Shown one piece after another: positions 10,920-22,500 of a DNA stretch of 64,000 bases. The DNA is taken from contig JAQGDQ010000605.1 in the NCBI GenBank assembly GCA_030141605.1, forward strand, positions 66,207 through 130,206, written 5' to 3'. A program made the translations under genes and the position numbers. The DNA comes from Tubiluchus corallicola (lineage: Eukaryota; Priapulida; Priapulimorpha; Priapulimorphida; Tubiluchidae). Below the pieces are notes generated by a model that ran no database searches, was not told the origin of the DNA, and saw only the letters and a list, made by a program, of their open reading frames with translations. Each line of letters starts with the position of its first letter. Position 1 is the stretch's first letter.

Positions 10920-11330
10920 CTACAAAGCGATCACAGTAGTTAAATTTAGACCCTTACAGTCAAAACAGAATTTCTTTTTAATTAAAACCCAACTTTTCCA
11001 TGCCTTATCCGTTATATTTTCCAAGTGCTGCCTAAAATTTAACTTGCAGTCTATTGTAATTCGCAGTATTTTACTGTTGTCTACGTAGTTAATTTCACAA
11101 CCGACTTGCCCGGTTGGTTTAAGCATCTTCATCCATCCCGAAAGGTACACTCGGTTTTGTTGGGGCTACTATTAATTCTGCACTTTCTGTACCATTAAAT
11201 TTTGTCGATTTCCTTACAACGAAATTGAGCAGTTTCAATATAGCCAACTGCAGAGTAATTACCCACAGTGACGGAACCATCATTTGCATACTTAATTACT
11301 GCATACATTGATACGGAAATTACTTATTCT
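10920..11330 (-). mobile_element. Degenerate non-LTR retrotransposon reverse transcriptase fragment
   Basis: Read on the minus strand, the right part encodes a stretch around KYANDGSVTV that corresponds to the RT catalytic FADD/YADD box with the first catalytic Asp changed to Asn. After a stop and a frame change, 11150-10920 encodes NSKILRITIDCKLNFRQHLE, the conserved region downstream of the catalytic box (compare the ...LGVTID..LNF..H motif of jockey/CR1-like RTs), then ITDKAWKSW. Frame breaks and the altered catalytic residue make it a dead fragment. Confidence 0.75.
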
Positions 11331-11449
11331 TAATAATGTATTTGTAACTTGCACAGCTATCTTAGTTTTTGAACAGGGCTATGTATTTGGGGCTTTAAAT
11401 TATTCCTTTTTAACGAATTTATTCAAATAAGGATTTACAGACGTAAAAG

Positions 11450-11859
11450 TTCTCAAAGTTATTTTCCGTAAATTCCGTTTACTATGACGTCAATGTTAAC
11501 ATACGTCATGTTTCTATTTTGAACTGTTCCAGTTCTTGGAGCTCGGCAGGGCACCTTGCAGTCCGCTGATTTTGAAAGAGTCGTGCAGACACGTTACATT
11601 AAAAACCCATAAACATTTTGTCAAGACTCAATTAGTAGAACCGGATTTTACCACCGTTCACGCTTCCACTATACGCACGACTTCCTTCTCAGAATTGTAT
11701 GTTACCAGCACGCTTATATATGTGTTAGCACCGCAGCAAATAACACCTTTTGCACGGTAATAGTGCAGGACGTTACAACGCAAAAGTTAAACTCAGTGGC
11801 TGTTAGTGAAGTAAACACATCTTGTTTATATTCTTGTTAAATATTAAGAAATTATCATA
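11450..11859 (+). promoter_or_regulatory. Upstream region of the VWA gene
   Basis: Candidate TATA element TATATAT near 11714-11721, about 140 bp before the ATG, and an initiator-like CTCAGTGG near 11790. A CRE-like TGACGTCA at 11485-11492 lies further up. The exact start site is not determinable; roles are inferred from motif and position. Confidence 0.35.
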
Positions 11860-12924
11860 ATGTATTCGATTTTTGTGTGCGTAATGGCAGCATTTCTAGT
11901 TGGAGTTCACACAGGACCAGTTCCAAGTGCACAAGTTGGTTTGCAGCAGCAGCAGGGTGCATACCAACAGCAAATACCAATTGGTCCAGGATTCTATCCA
12001 ATTCCAGGTCCTTTTCCTCCACATCCAACATTTCCGCCACTACCTACTACACCAGACAGTGATGATGTGGTTTCTGTCACGGAATTCTTGGAGGAAACGT
12101 TTCTGAAGCTCTTCCGCTGCCCCATTGACGAAGAAGAAGAAGAACATGCAGATGATGACAGCGCAGACAAGAAAATGGCTCTTGATCGGCTTAGCACTGA
12201 TAACACAACAGATGAAGACTCGACCACACAAGACAAAGATGGCGGTGATACCAGCGGATCCGCACTACCAACTGACAAGAAGCCACTTGGTAAGTGTCCA
12301 GAACCAAAAGAAGTCGATATTGTTTGGGTGATTGATGCAAGTGGAAGTATAGGACAAAGTGATTATAGCAAAGGAATTGAACTTGCCCAGACAATGGCAA
12401 AATTCGTCGACGCAGAGAATGGTGTAGGTCCTAACTCCACGCGAATGGCAGGAATCTCCTTTTCAACAAAGGTCCATGTGAACTTTAATCACCTCCAAGA
12501 TGCAAAATCTAGTAATATCGAAAAAGTGTTGCAAGCATTCTCAGAATTTCCGTATGATGCGCAGAACACTGGCACACGACCAGCACTCCAGAAAGCTCTG
12601 GATTTATTGAATGATTTTGCTAGAGAAGATGCACAGAAAATCATATTCGTTTTCACCGACGGTGGGTCGAATCACGGAGGAGATCCCTGCACTCTGGCAG
12701 CTGACATTAAAGTCGAATACCCTGATGTGAACACCTTCTCCTGGGGTATAGGTCCATACATCGTTGACAGAGAACTATATTGTATTTCCGGACAGTATTC
12801 AGCAGGTGGGGGTAAAGCCCCACAAGCACAAGTTTTCAAAACGTCTAGTTATGATAGTGCTCTGGGAGTTGCCAGTTTTGCACAGAAATCACTCTATAAT
12901 AACTTCCAACAGTCATCACCTTAA
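11860..12924 (+). CDS. Secreted von Willebrand factor A domain protein
   Basis: Single-exon 354-aa protein. Residues 1-18 form a signal peptide (MYSIFVCVMAAFLVGVHT). Residues 19-65 are Gln-rich then Pro-rich (QQQQ, PGPFPPHPTFPPLP). Residues 66-140 are acidic with an EEEEE run and many Asp, Ser and Thr. Residues 150-345 are one VWA domain: beta strand VDIVWVID, MIDAS DASGS at 159-163, NTGTRPAL with the MIDAS threonine near 239, and FTDGGS with Asp267. Four cysteines follow the acidic tract (146, 277, 308 plus 87 before it). NxS/T sites occur at 115 and 192. VWA domains bind ligands through a metal ion; similar VWA proteins occur in invertebrate extracellular matrices including shell matrix, which is an inference here. 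It lacks introns, unlike its neighbours. An AATAAA follows at 13012. Confidence 0.93.
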   Translation: MYSIFVCVMAAFLVGVHTGPVPSAQVGLQQQQGAYQQQIPIGPGFYPIPGPFPPHPTFPPLPTTPDSDDVVSVTEFLEETFLKLFRCPIDEEEEEHADDDSADKKMALDRLSTDNTTDEDSTTQDKDGGDTSGSALPTDKKPLGKCPEPKEVDIVWVIDASGSIGQSDYSKGIELAQTMAKFVDAENGVGPNSTRMAGISFSTKVHVNFNHLQDAKSSNIEKVLQAFSEFPYDAQNTGTRPALQKALDLLNDFAREDAQKIIFVFTDGGSNHGGDPCTLAADIKVEYPDVNTFSWGIGPYIVDRELYCISGQYSAGGGKAPQAQVFKTSSYDSALGVASFAQKSLYNNFQQSSP

Positions 12925-13011
12925 TCCTGTATTGCATCACTTGTGTGCATTCAAAACTTTATTGCAATTTAGTATTGGTACTATAGGATTATTTATTCAT
13001 TTGTTAGTCTA

Positions 13012-13017
13012 AATAAA
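13012..13017 (+). terminator. Poly(A) signal of the VWA gene
   Basis: AATAAA 88 bp after the stop codon, giving a 3' UTR of about 100-110 nt. Confidence 0.6.
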
Positions 13018-13299
13018 ATTGATTCTGGTGCTTTTAATATAAATTATAAAACGAATAGCGTAAAAATAATTGTATTATGAAGTAACGACTAGCTGGTCCA
13101 GGTTGTTTAGGTTGCACAAGTTTCTTGAGTTACTTCAAAAGTGCTGGTATTTCTTACTTTTATGAATCAAAATTGAAGCTTGTGGTTTGTAAATATACGC
13201 TTTTGATGATTGTTTCCGTTAATGTACTGTTTTTTAGTTTCATTTTACTGTATCAAATTGATCACTTCCATGCAGTATTAAATACATTTATTCTTTAAA

Positions 13300-13471
13300 A
13301 ATAGTTAAGCATTGTTTTGTAAAGTTAATGCATCGTTTTGTAAAGTTAATGCATTGTTTTGTAAAGTTAATGCATTGTTTTGTAAATTTAATGCTTTGCT
13401 TTGTAAAGTTAATGCACTGTTTTGTAAAGTTAATGCATCGTTTTGTAAAGTTAATGCATTGTTTTGTAAAT
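13300..13471. repeat. 21-bp tandem repeat, about 8 copies
   Basis: Unit TGCATTGTTTTGTAAAGTTAA with single-base variants. The 70-codon minus-strand open frame (a repeated Cys-Ile-Asn-Phe-Thr-Lys unit) is a by-product of the 21-bp length. Confidence 0.93.
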
Positions 13472-13545
13472 AGACGAGAATAAATAATTATTTTACACAC
13501 TTTGAATACTTTTTACTAGTATGTTCGCTGAAGTAAAGTTCGATC

Positions 13546-13620
13546 GTGCAGCAAATTCCTGCTTCACGGCACGTGATTGTCTACAGCAAATTCCTGCTTC
13601 ATGGTACGTGATTGTCTAAA
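13546..13620. repeat. 38-bp direct duplication
   Basis: Two adjacent copies of a segment starting CAGCAAATTCCTGCTTCA and ending ACGTGATTGTCTA with two differences. Confidence 0.85.
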
Positions 13621-13969
13621 GAGAACAGTGTATCTGCAACATTGCCCATAATGGTCAGGCAATCTTTATGGAGAACTGTCAACCTGCGTCCTTATAGATT
13701 ACTACTTGTAGACAAAATAAAAGACCAGTCAACTAGAAAGGCCTAGCAGTAGTGCCTCATTTCTTTAGGTAATTAAGTAAACGAATCATTTTTAAGTAAA
13801 ATAGCAATAAACACTCTGTGACTATGGCCAGCATGTGAGAAAATGCTGAAAATTCACATTTAGACAAAAGAGGGCCCCAGGATCACAAATATGCAAAAAA
13901 ACTTGACGTGTTGACTGGATTTCACATGCAGCAACCTGCTAGCAGTGCAGCTTTCACAAGAGCTAAATA

Positions 13970-14088
13970 CAAACACACTCACGCACGCACACACACACAC
14001 ACACTCACGCACACACACACACACCTTCTCACTTTCGCACATACTGTACGTGCAGACGCATACACATATGCACACACACGCTCACATT
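13970..14088. repeat. CA-rich microsatellite block
   Basis: CACACA/CTCACGCA variants with an internal CACACCTTCTCACTTTCGCA block like the unit of the array at 7215-7600, implying shared origin. Confidence 0.85.
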
Positions 14089-14394
14089 AAGAGGCAGCTT
14101 ACTTAAACAGTTAGATGAACGGTTAATTAATTGAAGATGGAGGCACTGAAAATTTTATTGTTTATTAGACAAAAACGCCATTACAATTACATACACAGAT
14201 GTGCTACATATAGTTGAACAAACAGAAAACAAAATTACTACACTTACTTATCAAGTGAGCAATAAATTAGTGAACAAATGACGTAACTGCTTGCAGCTGA
14301 GCTAAAAGATAGAACTTGGATAGCCCAACTGCAACGTACGGTGGTGTGTTGTTAGGTGCGGGATAGAAGAGATGCGCAATGAAAAGAGATGAAT

Positions 14395-14485
14395 TGAAGA
14401 AAAAATAGTTGCATAGTCAGGATTTGAACCCAGATCTTTGTGCTTTGAGGGAACATGTCAATTGAGTTATTGTGGGCCAACTCTG
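14395..14485 (-). mobile_element. tRNA-derived SINE relic
   Basis: On the minus strand there is a B-box-like GGGTTCAAATCC, with an A-box-like AATAACTCAATTG upstream at tRNA spacing. A second diverged relative (GGTTCAGTTCC on the minus strand) lies near 14700-14775, so the region 14340-14870 appears to be built from SINE material. No intact tRNA cloverleaf was found. Confidence 0.55.
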
Positions 14486-14879
14486 CAGAATTGGTCTCAA
14501 TTTTCATCCTGGTGGGACACAATAAATCAGAGCCACTTATCTGATACAGTGATATATCACCCTGAGAGTTGTCAAAGAGCCTTTGCACTTTTTTGTAGGG
14601 TATCTGGTACATAGTTACACACATTACTAAGGACATTGTACCTACAGCAACTAGCCTAATGGCTAAAAATTTAATTTTAACACTAAGAAATGTGGCACAA
14701 CCAGGAACTGAACCTTGACAGCCAGAACCTTGTGCTTTCTGGTAACATATTTTGCAAGGTCAGGTTCTGGACCAACTTTATTTTTAATTACAAAGATAGA
14801 CTAAATTTTTATCTTAGCAGCACACAATTAATCATAGTCAGTTATCAGATTCGGTGATATGCACACATGCATGCACGCA

Positions 14880-15986
14880 CAGTTGTGCACATTTTTCTGC
14901 AATAAAGAACATTTTAGAAGCGATTAATTACACAAAAAAGCAGACTTTTCACAGACAAACTAATGATGTCTAAGTACATGTATACTTTTAAATTTTATTA
15001 CAAGGTCTTCAAAGGCTATATATTTTTAAGTTTTAGAAATTCCTAACATCACCATCGTAAAGTCTCAGTGAGTGGTGCAGGCGTCTTGTTCTTGCAAAAC
15101 CGTTGAACCATTGACTGATCAGTGATATTAAAATCATGTCATGATAATAGTTTCCTTGTGTAGTTAATTAGTTATAAGCTTGCATATGAAAGAAAGAATA
15201 TTAAATTTATGTTAATGCCAAGTGCATTTCACACATGCCGAATACGAGTGACTTGGTAGACTTGTACGCAACTAAATGGCATAATTGTGAATGAGATGAT
15301 TTTCTTATACTGCATTAAAATTGGAAAATATCACTGCATTTTAAAAACAAAATTTTCGGAGATTGCATGCACACACCAGCGCTGAAACAAAGTTACATCA
15401 TCTCTCTATGTATCGCGGTACGTACTTACCAAAACGTACTCAATGAAAACGTTGCTGTATTCTTTAGTCTTCTGTTTCAAGTAAGTGCACTGCGAGTGTT
15501 TCATCCTTAGTGTGGTGTTCCTTAAACGAAACAAAAATTTAATGAACGAATTCGACTGCTTTTTCCCGCCGCCTATGCAGTGCACAATAGTGGAAAGCTT
15601 TCCTTACAGATAATTAAAGCAATGCGTTAACAAAGATTTATTCTCTTGCTTTCATCAGCGAGCGAGAAGGAGCTGTAGACGTAATGACGATGATGAATTA
15701 TTAGTAAGTGTTGGACCTGAGTAGTGCGGAAGTTAAATAAACGTATTATTTAACTGTGTGTGATAGTAAAGCTCAAAGTAGTTGTTGTGAAGAAAATTTA
15801 TATATATATATAATAATCTTTATTTGCCATTAAAACATTGATAATCACTGATAAAAACTTTAGTGAGATGATATTTAACCTGTTCTTGTACTCGCTGTTT
15901 TATGAAATTGGCAGGTGTGAGCGCCCACCACAACTTAGTACAAGTTTCATCTTATCTATCTAAATAGCCACAGCTGAATTATCGCT
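14880..15986 (+). other. Upstream region of TIPRL
   Basis: No coding exon. The part 15400-15986 is the likely promoter and 5' UTR. No TATA box in a convincing position was seen; a TA dinucleotide run is at about 15799-15812. A possible 5' UTR intron cannot be excluded. Confidence 0.4.
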
Positions 15987-18900
15987 ATGGCTCAAGAAGC
16001 AGGTTCTGTTCAAGCTAATACATTTGCACAAAAGGCTAGTTTTAATCTTGGGCATTGGGATATTGAGACTACCAAGAGTCATATTTTAGAGTCAAGTTGC
16101 CAGCAACCCGATACTTGCAAAGCAGGACCAGACAGACGGTGCTCTGTTTGCAGGTTTGTAAAATTTGTAATGTTTCTCTATGCACTCAAATATGAAACTT
16201 AAAATGGTGTTATACTGATTGGCTTCATTTAAAAGGATGCGCGCTAAACTAATTTGGAAACAAGCTGTATGGCAGATTATAAATAAGGTGATAAAACAAA
16301 AGCTCACTCCCCGTAAACAAAATTATCTTAAATAATAATGCATACCGTAAAACCGAAGACATTGCAAACATACTTAATAACATTAACACATTTCTAAAAT
16401 TGGGAGAATGCAAAGGAGACCCATCAAGCAGGAAAAGGGGATATGATGAAACATACAAACAAAGTAGGCTGTACCTTCACCTTCATGCCAACTAACCCAA
16501 TAAATTCTGTCAGGTCTCATTATTGCTCCACACATCTGTTGTGTATTTAACCAAATGATATTGAGACAAAAATTTCCAAGTATATGCAAGACAGCCAATG
16601 TAACACCAAAAAACACATACGGAGACTCAGAAAACCAGAAAGCTATCGCCCCATATTGGTTGTCGAAAATATGGATTCTCTCGAAAATGGAGAATTGGAT
16701 GCTTCTTGGAGGGTTCAGCTATTTCAGTTGTTGAGAGATGTATGCTCATTAGAGCTTGACTAAAATACCTCTGCCCAGAATGTCTTACTAATAATAATGA
16801 GCTACATCCCAGTCATGCTACAACCAATCAGCATTACTAGTAGGCTCTCCTGGATTGAGTGTATGTGGCTTGTTGTGTACAAAATAGTAAAAACACCTTT
16901 TACACAACAAACGTCCCGTAATCACTTGATTTAACTTCAGGTATAAACATTGCTTGAAACTTCCTCATTTACCTGAAATGGTATTCCCCGATAATAAGCT
17001 GCGTCTGATTCATGATGGAAAGTTTGGATTGGAGTTCAATGCACTTGATGCTCTCCGTCTTGTTGATCCTGAACACGACGTCATGAAAGTTTCAGCGACC
17101 GAGGCATGGCGAGATGCAAGGTAGTAACTTTGATCTATTGATAATTCAGAGAGACTAATAACTACTTTGTGTGCCTTATAAATTTTCAAATTTCTTTTGT
17201 TTATTTAATTTAGGCAGCAGGATGTAAGCTTCTTGTTGGTTGCAGTTTTGTCCAACTTTTTTGTCCAACTTTTGTTAAATAGCTTTGGTGACTTTGATGC
17301 TTTTTATCATTCAGTTATGTCGGTGTGGTGGCACCCATCTAAACTATGTTCAATTGTTAAATCTAAATTTCTAAAACATTTTGTATTTTTTCTTGATTAT
17401 AAAATTTCCAATACATCTGAATTCATTTTAGATGCACCTGAATGCCTATTCTGTTAAACTTGTACAAAAATTATACATTCGTGTGTACATAAAAATATAC
17501 CAAAAAACCTCTATAAGGCTGCCAAATATTCAGTAATGATAATAATAATAATAATCTTTATTTAAAGTCAGCTTTTGGGTCAACAATTAACATTAGCTCA
17601 AAGAGTTATTATCGCCAACTGTACATAACAACCTACAACTACATAACAGAGACCATTATTACCCAACTTTTACCCTGAATACCACGTGTCAGGCAGGGCA
17701 ACAGCAGGTGCCATTTTTAGTGTTTGGTATTACCCGGCTGCTGTTTCGAACTCACGACTTCCCAGGTGGAAAGCGGACGCTTTACCACTAGACTAAACCG
17801 TCTGGTCAGGATTGTTTTTGTTGACATTTCTCTATACAGTTCTATGCTCAGCATGAACGAACCAATTATCAATTTTGCCAATATAATTTTATTAAAGTAA
17901 CTGGTATAATTAAAAAATTCGCTTTTTATAATTTCTTTATTTAGGATGGGTTCTGAATATTTAGACACGGTAGTACAACCTTATGACTGGACTTTCACAA
18001 CACACTATCGTGGTACATTACTGGCTGAAGATCCGGAACATGTGCTAAAGGTACGAAAAAGTAATGGATTTTAGTAATGCGTGTAATCATTTTCATAAAT
18101 TTCTACTATCAAAATTCTGTACGAAGCGTTTATTTAATTATGTCTCAGAAAAAGTTTAAGCAGGGGCATAGCCAGGTTCTAAACATAGGGGGAGCAAGCA
18201 CATCAAATACATACCAAGCAATTTTTAATGTATTGATTATACATTGTAATTTTGTGGTTAAAATAAAAAATGAGGAAGGTACAATTTTCAAACAAGTACA
18301 TAATTGTTATGCTGTATTTAAAATTAAACACATTAAAAAGTTTTTCTCCATTCCTTACCAGAAAAAGATCTTCGACAGTGTGATCGTTTTTCTAAATAAT
18401 TTTAACAGCAGGCATGATATAACACCCTCACAATAAAATGTAAAGACACTGATACTATTATTTGCAATATATAATTATCAGTAGACCTGCTGCTACGCAA
18501 TACTGTCTAGACAAACTTGTGACAAAATAATATTATAATAATTACATGTGGGCCAATTTGATCCTTGCTTCTATCAGTCAATTTTCACAAATGAGTTGCA
18601 TGTTTCAAAACAAATTTCAAAAACAAGCGAGGCCGGTTGGTCATATAAAGTAATGACTCCATTGCTGAAAAGGCGCAAATTTTGAAAAATCTGCTTAGAA
18701 GAAGCAGTTGCTCCCTTGCTTCCCTATTAGCTATGCCACCGAGCTTAAGATCAAGTATCTTCCCTATTAGCTATGCCACCGAGTTTAAGATCAAGTATCT
18801 TCCCTATTAGCTATGCCACTGAGTTTAAGATCAAGTATCTTCCCAATTAGCTATGTCACTGAGTTTGAGATCAAGTTAGCTTCCCTATTAGCTATGCCAC

Positions 18901-19506
18901 TGAGTTTAAGATCAAGTATCTTCCCTGTTAGCTATGCCACTGAGTTTAAGATCAAGTATCTTCCCTATTAGCTATGCCACTGAGTTTAAGATCAAGTTAG
19001 CTTTCGGAATCAGCATCTTAGCTTAAGGAAATATTTTTTATGGTGAATCTCTGCAAAGCAGCTTATCTGGGCAAGAAATGTGAACCATAAAGATATGCTT
19101 ATCCAAAATAATTGATCTGCAACTTAGCTCTATCTTTACAGAAATCTTCTATACGGAAAAATGTATGTTTTGCTGTGTTTAATAATTTTTACTTTAGGTT
19201 CAAGAAACAAAAGAAAGAATTGACTTGGAGAAATTAAAAGTGAAGGAACCAATTAAGTTCTTTGATGAGATTGTTCTGTTTGAGGATGAATTGCACGATC
19301 ATGGAACTAGCCATCTTCAAGTTAAAATAGTAAGATGTTTTCATTTGTTAGTTATCTTGAATATTGTTAGCTAAGTGCTGCTTTGGAATGCTGCCCAGTT
19401 TCAAAAAGTACTACTGGAGAATAATAAACTTATTAATATAGCAATAATTTTAATTCTTTTCATTACTGTTTCTTAATTGAAAACATTTGTTTGAACTATA
19501 AAATTG

Positions 19507-19543
<37 letters not shown>

Positions 19544-22500
19544 TTAAAAGTCGGCTTTTGGGTCAAAAATTAACATTAGCTCGAAGAGCTATTATCGTCG
19601 ACTATAAATAACAACCTACAACTACATAACAGAGACCATTATTATCCCACTTTTACCCTAAATACCACGCGCCAGGCAGGGGAACAACAGGTACCATTTT
19701 TAAAGTCTTTGGTATTACCCAGCCGCTGGTTCGAACTCACGACCTCCCAGACGGAAAGCAGATGCATTACCACTAGACTAAACTGTCTGGTCAATTGTTT
19801 ACTTGTTAACTTAACTCAGGCTGCTGCTTCTCACTACTGAAGTTACACGTCTTATTGTGACATCACTGCAGATTTAAAGCCAGTGTTGCTACAGAGTAGT
19901 AAAATTAGTTAATATTAAGAAGTAAAATAATGTTTAACCAATTCTGAATTTAATATTCTTGTGAAGATGACAAAACAAAAAAGAAAATTGTAGGTTCTGA
20001 TGTACACGCTGGTGCTGAAGATGGGGGAAGATACATTTGCAAAAATTTCTTGCTGGTTTCTGCCTAATGTCCAATGAAAACTACTCTGTTTAAGAAAATG
20101 TTCCCTTTTAATGTATGTATGTAAACTTTTATATATACAGTGTTCTGTCACTTATCTCAGGTGTTCCGTTCCAGGCCTACCCGCGATAAGTGAATTTCCG
20201 CAAAGTAGGGACGCTATACTATTTACTGTAAATGGTATTTTTTATGATTTATAATATTCTTTTAATGTTAGAATTAATATTTTTAATTTATTTTTATACA
20301 TTTTGTGATTTTTTATGCAAAATTCATCAAATCTATACGTTACTGTACAATACGTACTACACATGTACAAATATACTTTGGACGGAGTACTACAAAAACC
20401 CGCGAAACAGCGAAAATACCGCGATAAATCTTTTGCATTAATCTTTTTGAAAACCCGCGAAACAGCGAGTCCTCGATAAGCGAACTGCGAAGTAGCAAGG
20501 GAACACAGTAGTTGTTATGCTGTTAAAACTAGCAAAAAACATACTTTGTAGTAGTGAGACTGATATTTTTACCTTTAATGCGTATTATGATAACTTTCTG
20601 TTTACATTTCATGCAGGCGTGGCTATTTATTTTAGAATGGACACAAAGGATTGACATATTTGATTGTGGTCTTTAAATATTTGCAGAGGGTTATGCCTGG
20701 AAAATTCTTTATCTTACTCCGATTTTTCCTGCGAGTGGATAACGTTATGATAAGAACCAACGATACTCGTTTGTATCACGAGGTAAGTAACAGCTTCTCA
20801 TGGCAATCAAATAGTCATTTATTAATTTCCAATCACATACTAATAGCTAAAAAATAAGCAACAATTCTTTTAAAAATCTAATAACACTTAAACTTATTTC
20901 CAACCCTAATGCTGGCTAAGGCACTTAATGTACAGGACTAGTTACTCATTATAAATGAGATTAATAGTTACTTATTTAAGATAGGATTTACTATCTATAC
21001 CCATTGGAGTTGACTATCTAGATTAAGGCTTATGAATCGTTCTTTTATTAAATACTAAAGTTTGTATTAAGAGCAATTAAGAGTTATTAAAAATAATATT
21101 GAAACTAGGTTCATTGAATTTTTGTTTCTTCGTTTGGTTTTGTAAAAAAGAACATGAGTGATTAGAGTTGTGGAATAAACATACTGTTCTTCTAATTTGC
21201 TTTCGAAATGTTGATTATAATTGAATAAGCATACGAGCAAAAGAAAGATTATAAAAACGTTAACTACACGTAAGTACCTTACCATATCTACATATGTACA
21301 AGTCGAATTTTTGGGAGGCGATTTTAAGGTGAAATTTTTGGGGTCGACTTATACTTACGATATGTTTTAGCGACACATCACGTATCTTACACACTAACAC
21401 AGTAAATTATTGATTTATCACTCGGCCATTGTTGACATCATTTACTCTGGAAGATCTTAATATTTTATGGTCGACTTGTACACAGGTAATATATAAAATG
21501 ATGCAATTTTTGGTCTTAAAATGCACATCGACTTGTACCAAAGTATATACGGTATGTTGATTCAAAACACAGTAGTAACTTAAGCTATCTTTTTGTAACG
21601 AATTGTTAATAGCTATATGCAGAAGACAATGTATTTATTTTTAGGAAGACAGGAACTACATTCTTAGAGAGTATACCAGTAAAGAAAAGAAAATACAAGA
21701 CTTACAGGTAAAGAATTTTCTCTCTTTTTCTGTAATTGCGCTTTAGTAAGCAATTTTCGATCAGAAGAAATGTGAACTTCTCAGGAAGTGGTTTCTAGGA
21801 GGCATGAAATAATATTCTTGCATCATACATGAGTAATCACTTTCGAACTCTTCGAGAGGAACCTGTTTGGGCTTTCAAAAACCAAATTCGAAGCTTGATT
21901 AAATTTTGCTCTTTCTTTGCTCTTTATTTGCCAAAACATATCATTCCATCTAAACATAAGAAATTAGTGCCAAAAAAATAACAAATAAACAAATAACAAA
22001 AAAATTACACTAGCCAAAAGTCAATTGTACTTAATTAAGAGCTCTGCACTGTACTTTCATATTAATTAATACCTAGCTGTTATCTTAAAGTAAATTTAAA
22101 TTTTATAAAGTAATTAGAGTATATATGTACGTTATTAGCCCCAAATCATAAGCAATTGTAACAGATAACGACAATATCTTATCAACTTATGACACGTCTT
22201 CACTTCACAGTGTGCCTCTGACCCAGATCAAATTGATCACGTGATTAGGCCAAAAATCACCACAAGGTGGCCAAAGCCGACAACAAGTGAATGCCGCAAA
22301 GCACACCAATGCAAGATTTCCAGGACAGAACCTGTCCAGCATTTGGGATTCCTGACGCTTTTCCTCTTCCCAGATGCACAGCGTCGCATGAATAACAACA
22401 AAATAAAAGCTAAATGTCATTCCTACGACAAATCACACATAACGGTCCAGCAACATTGCTATTTATTAGCCAACATTATTGATTATTGTGTGCATTTGGT

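Noticed and set aside
16625-16680. Possible reverse transcriptase motif (RKPESYRPI)
   Set aside because: Too short and isolated to support.
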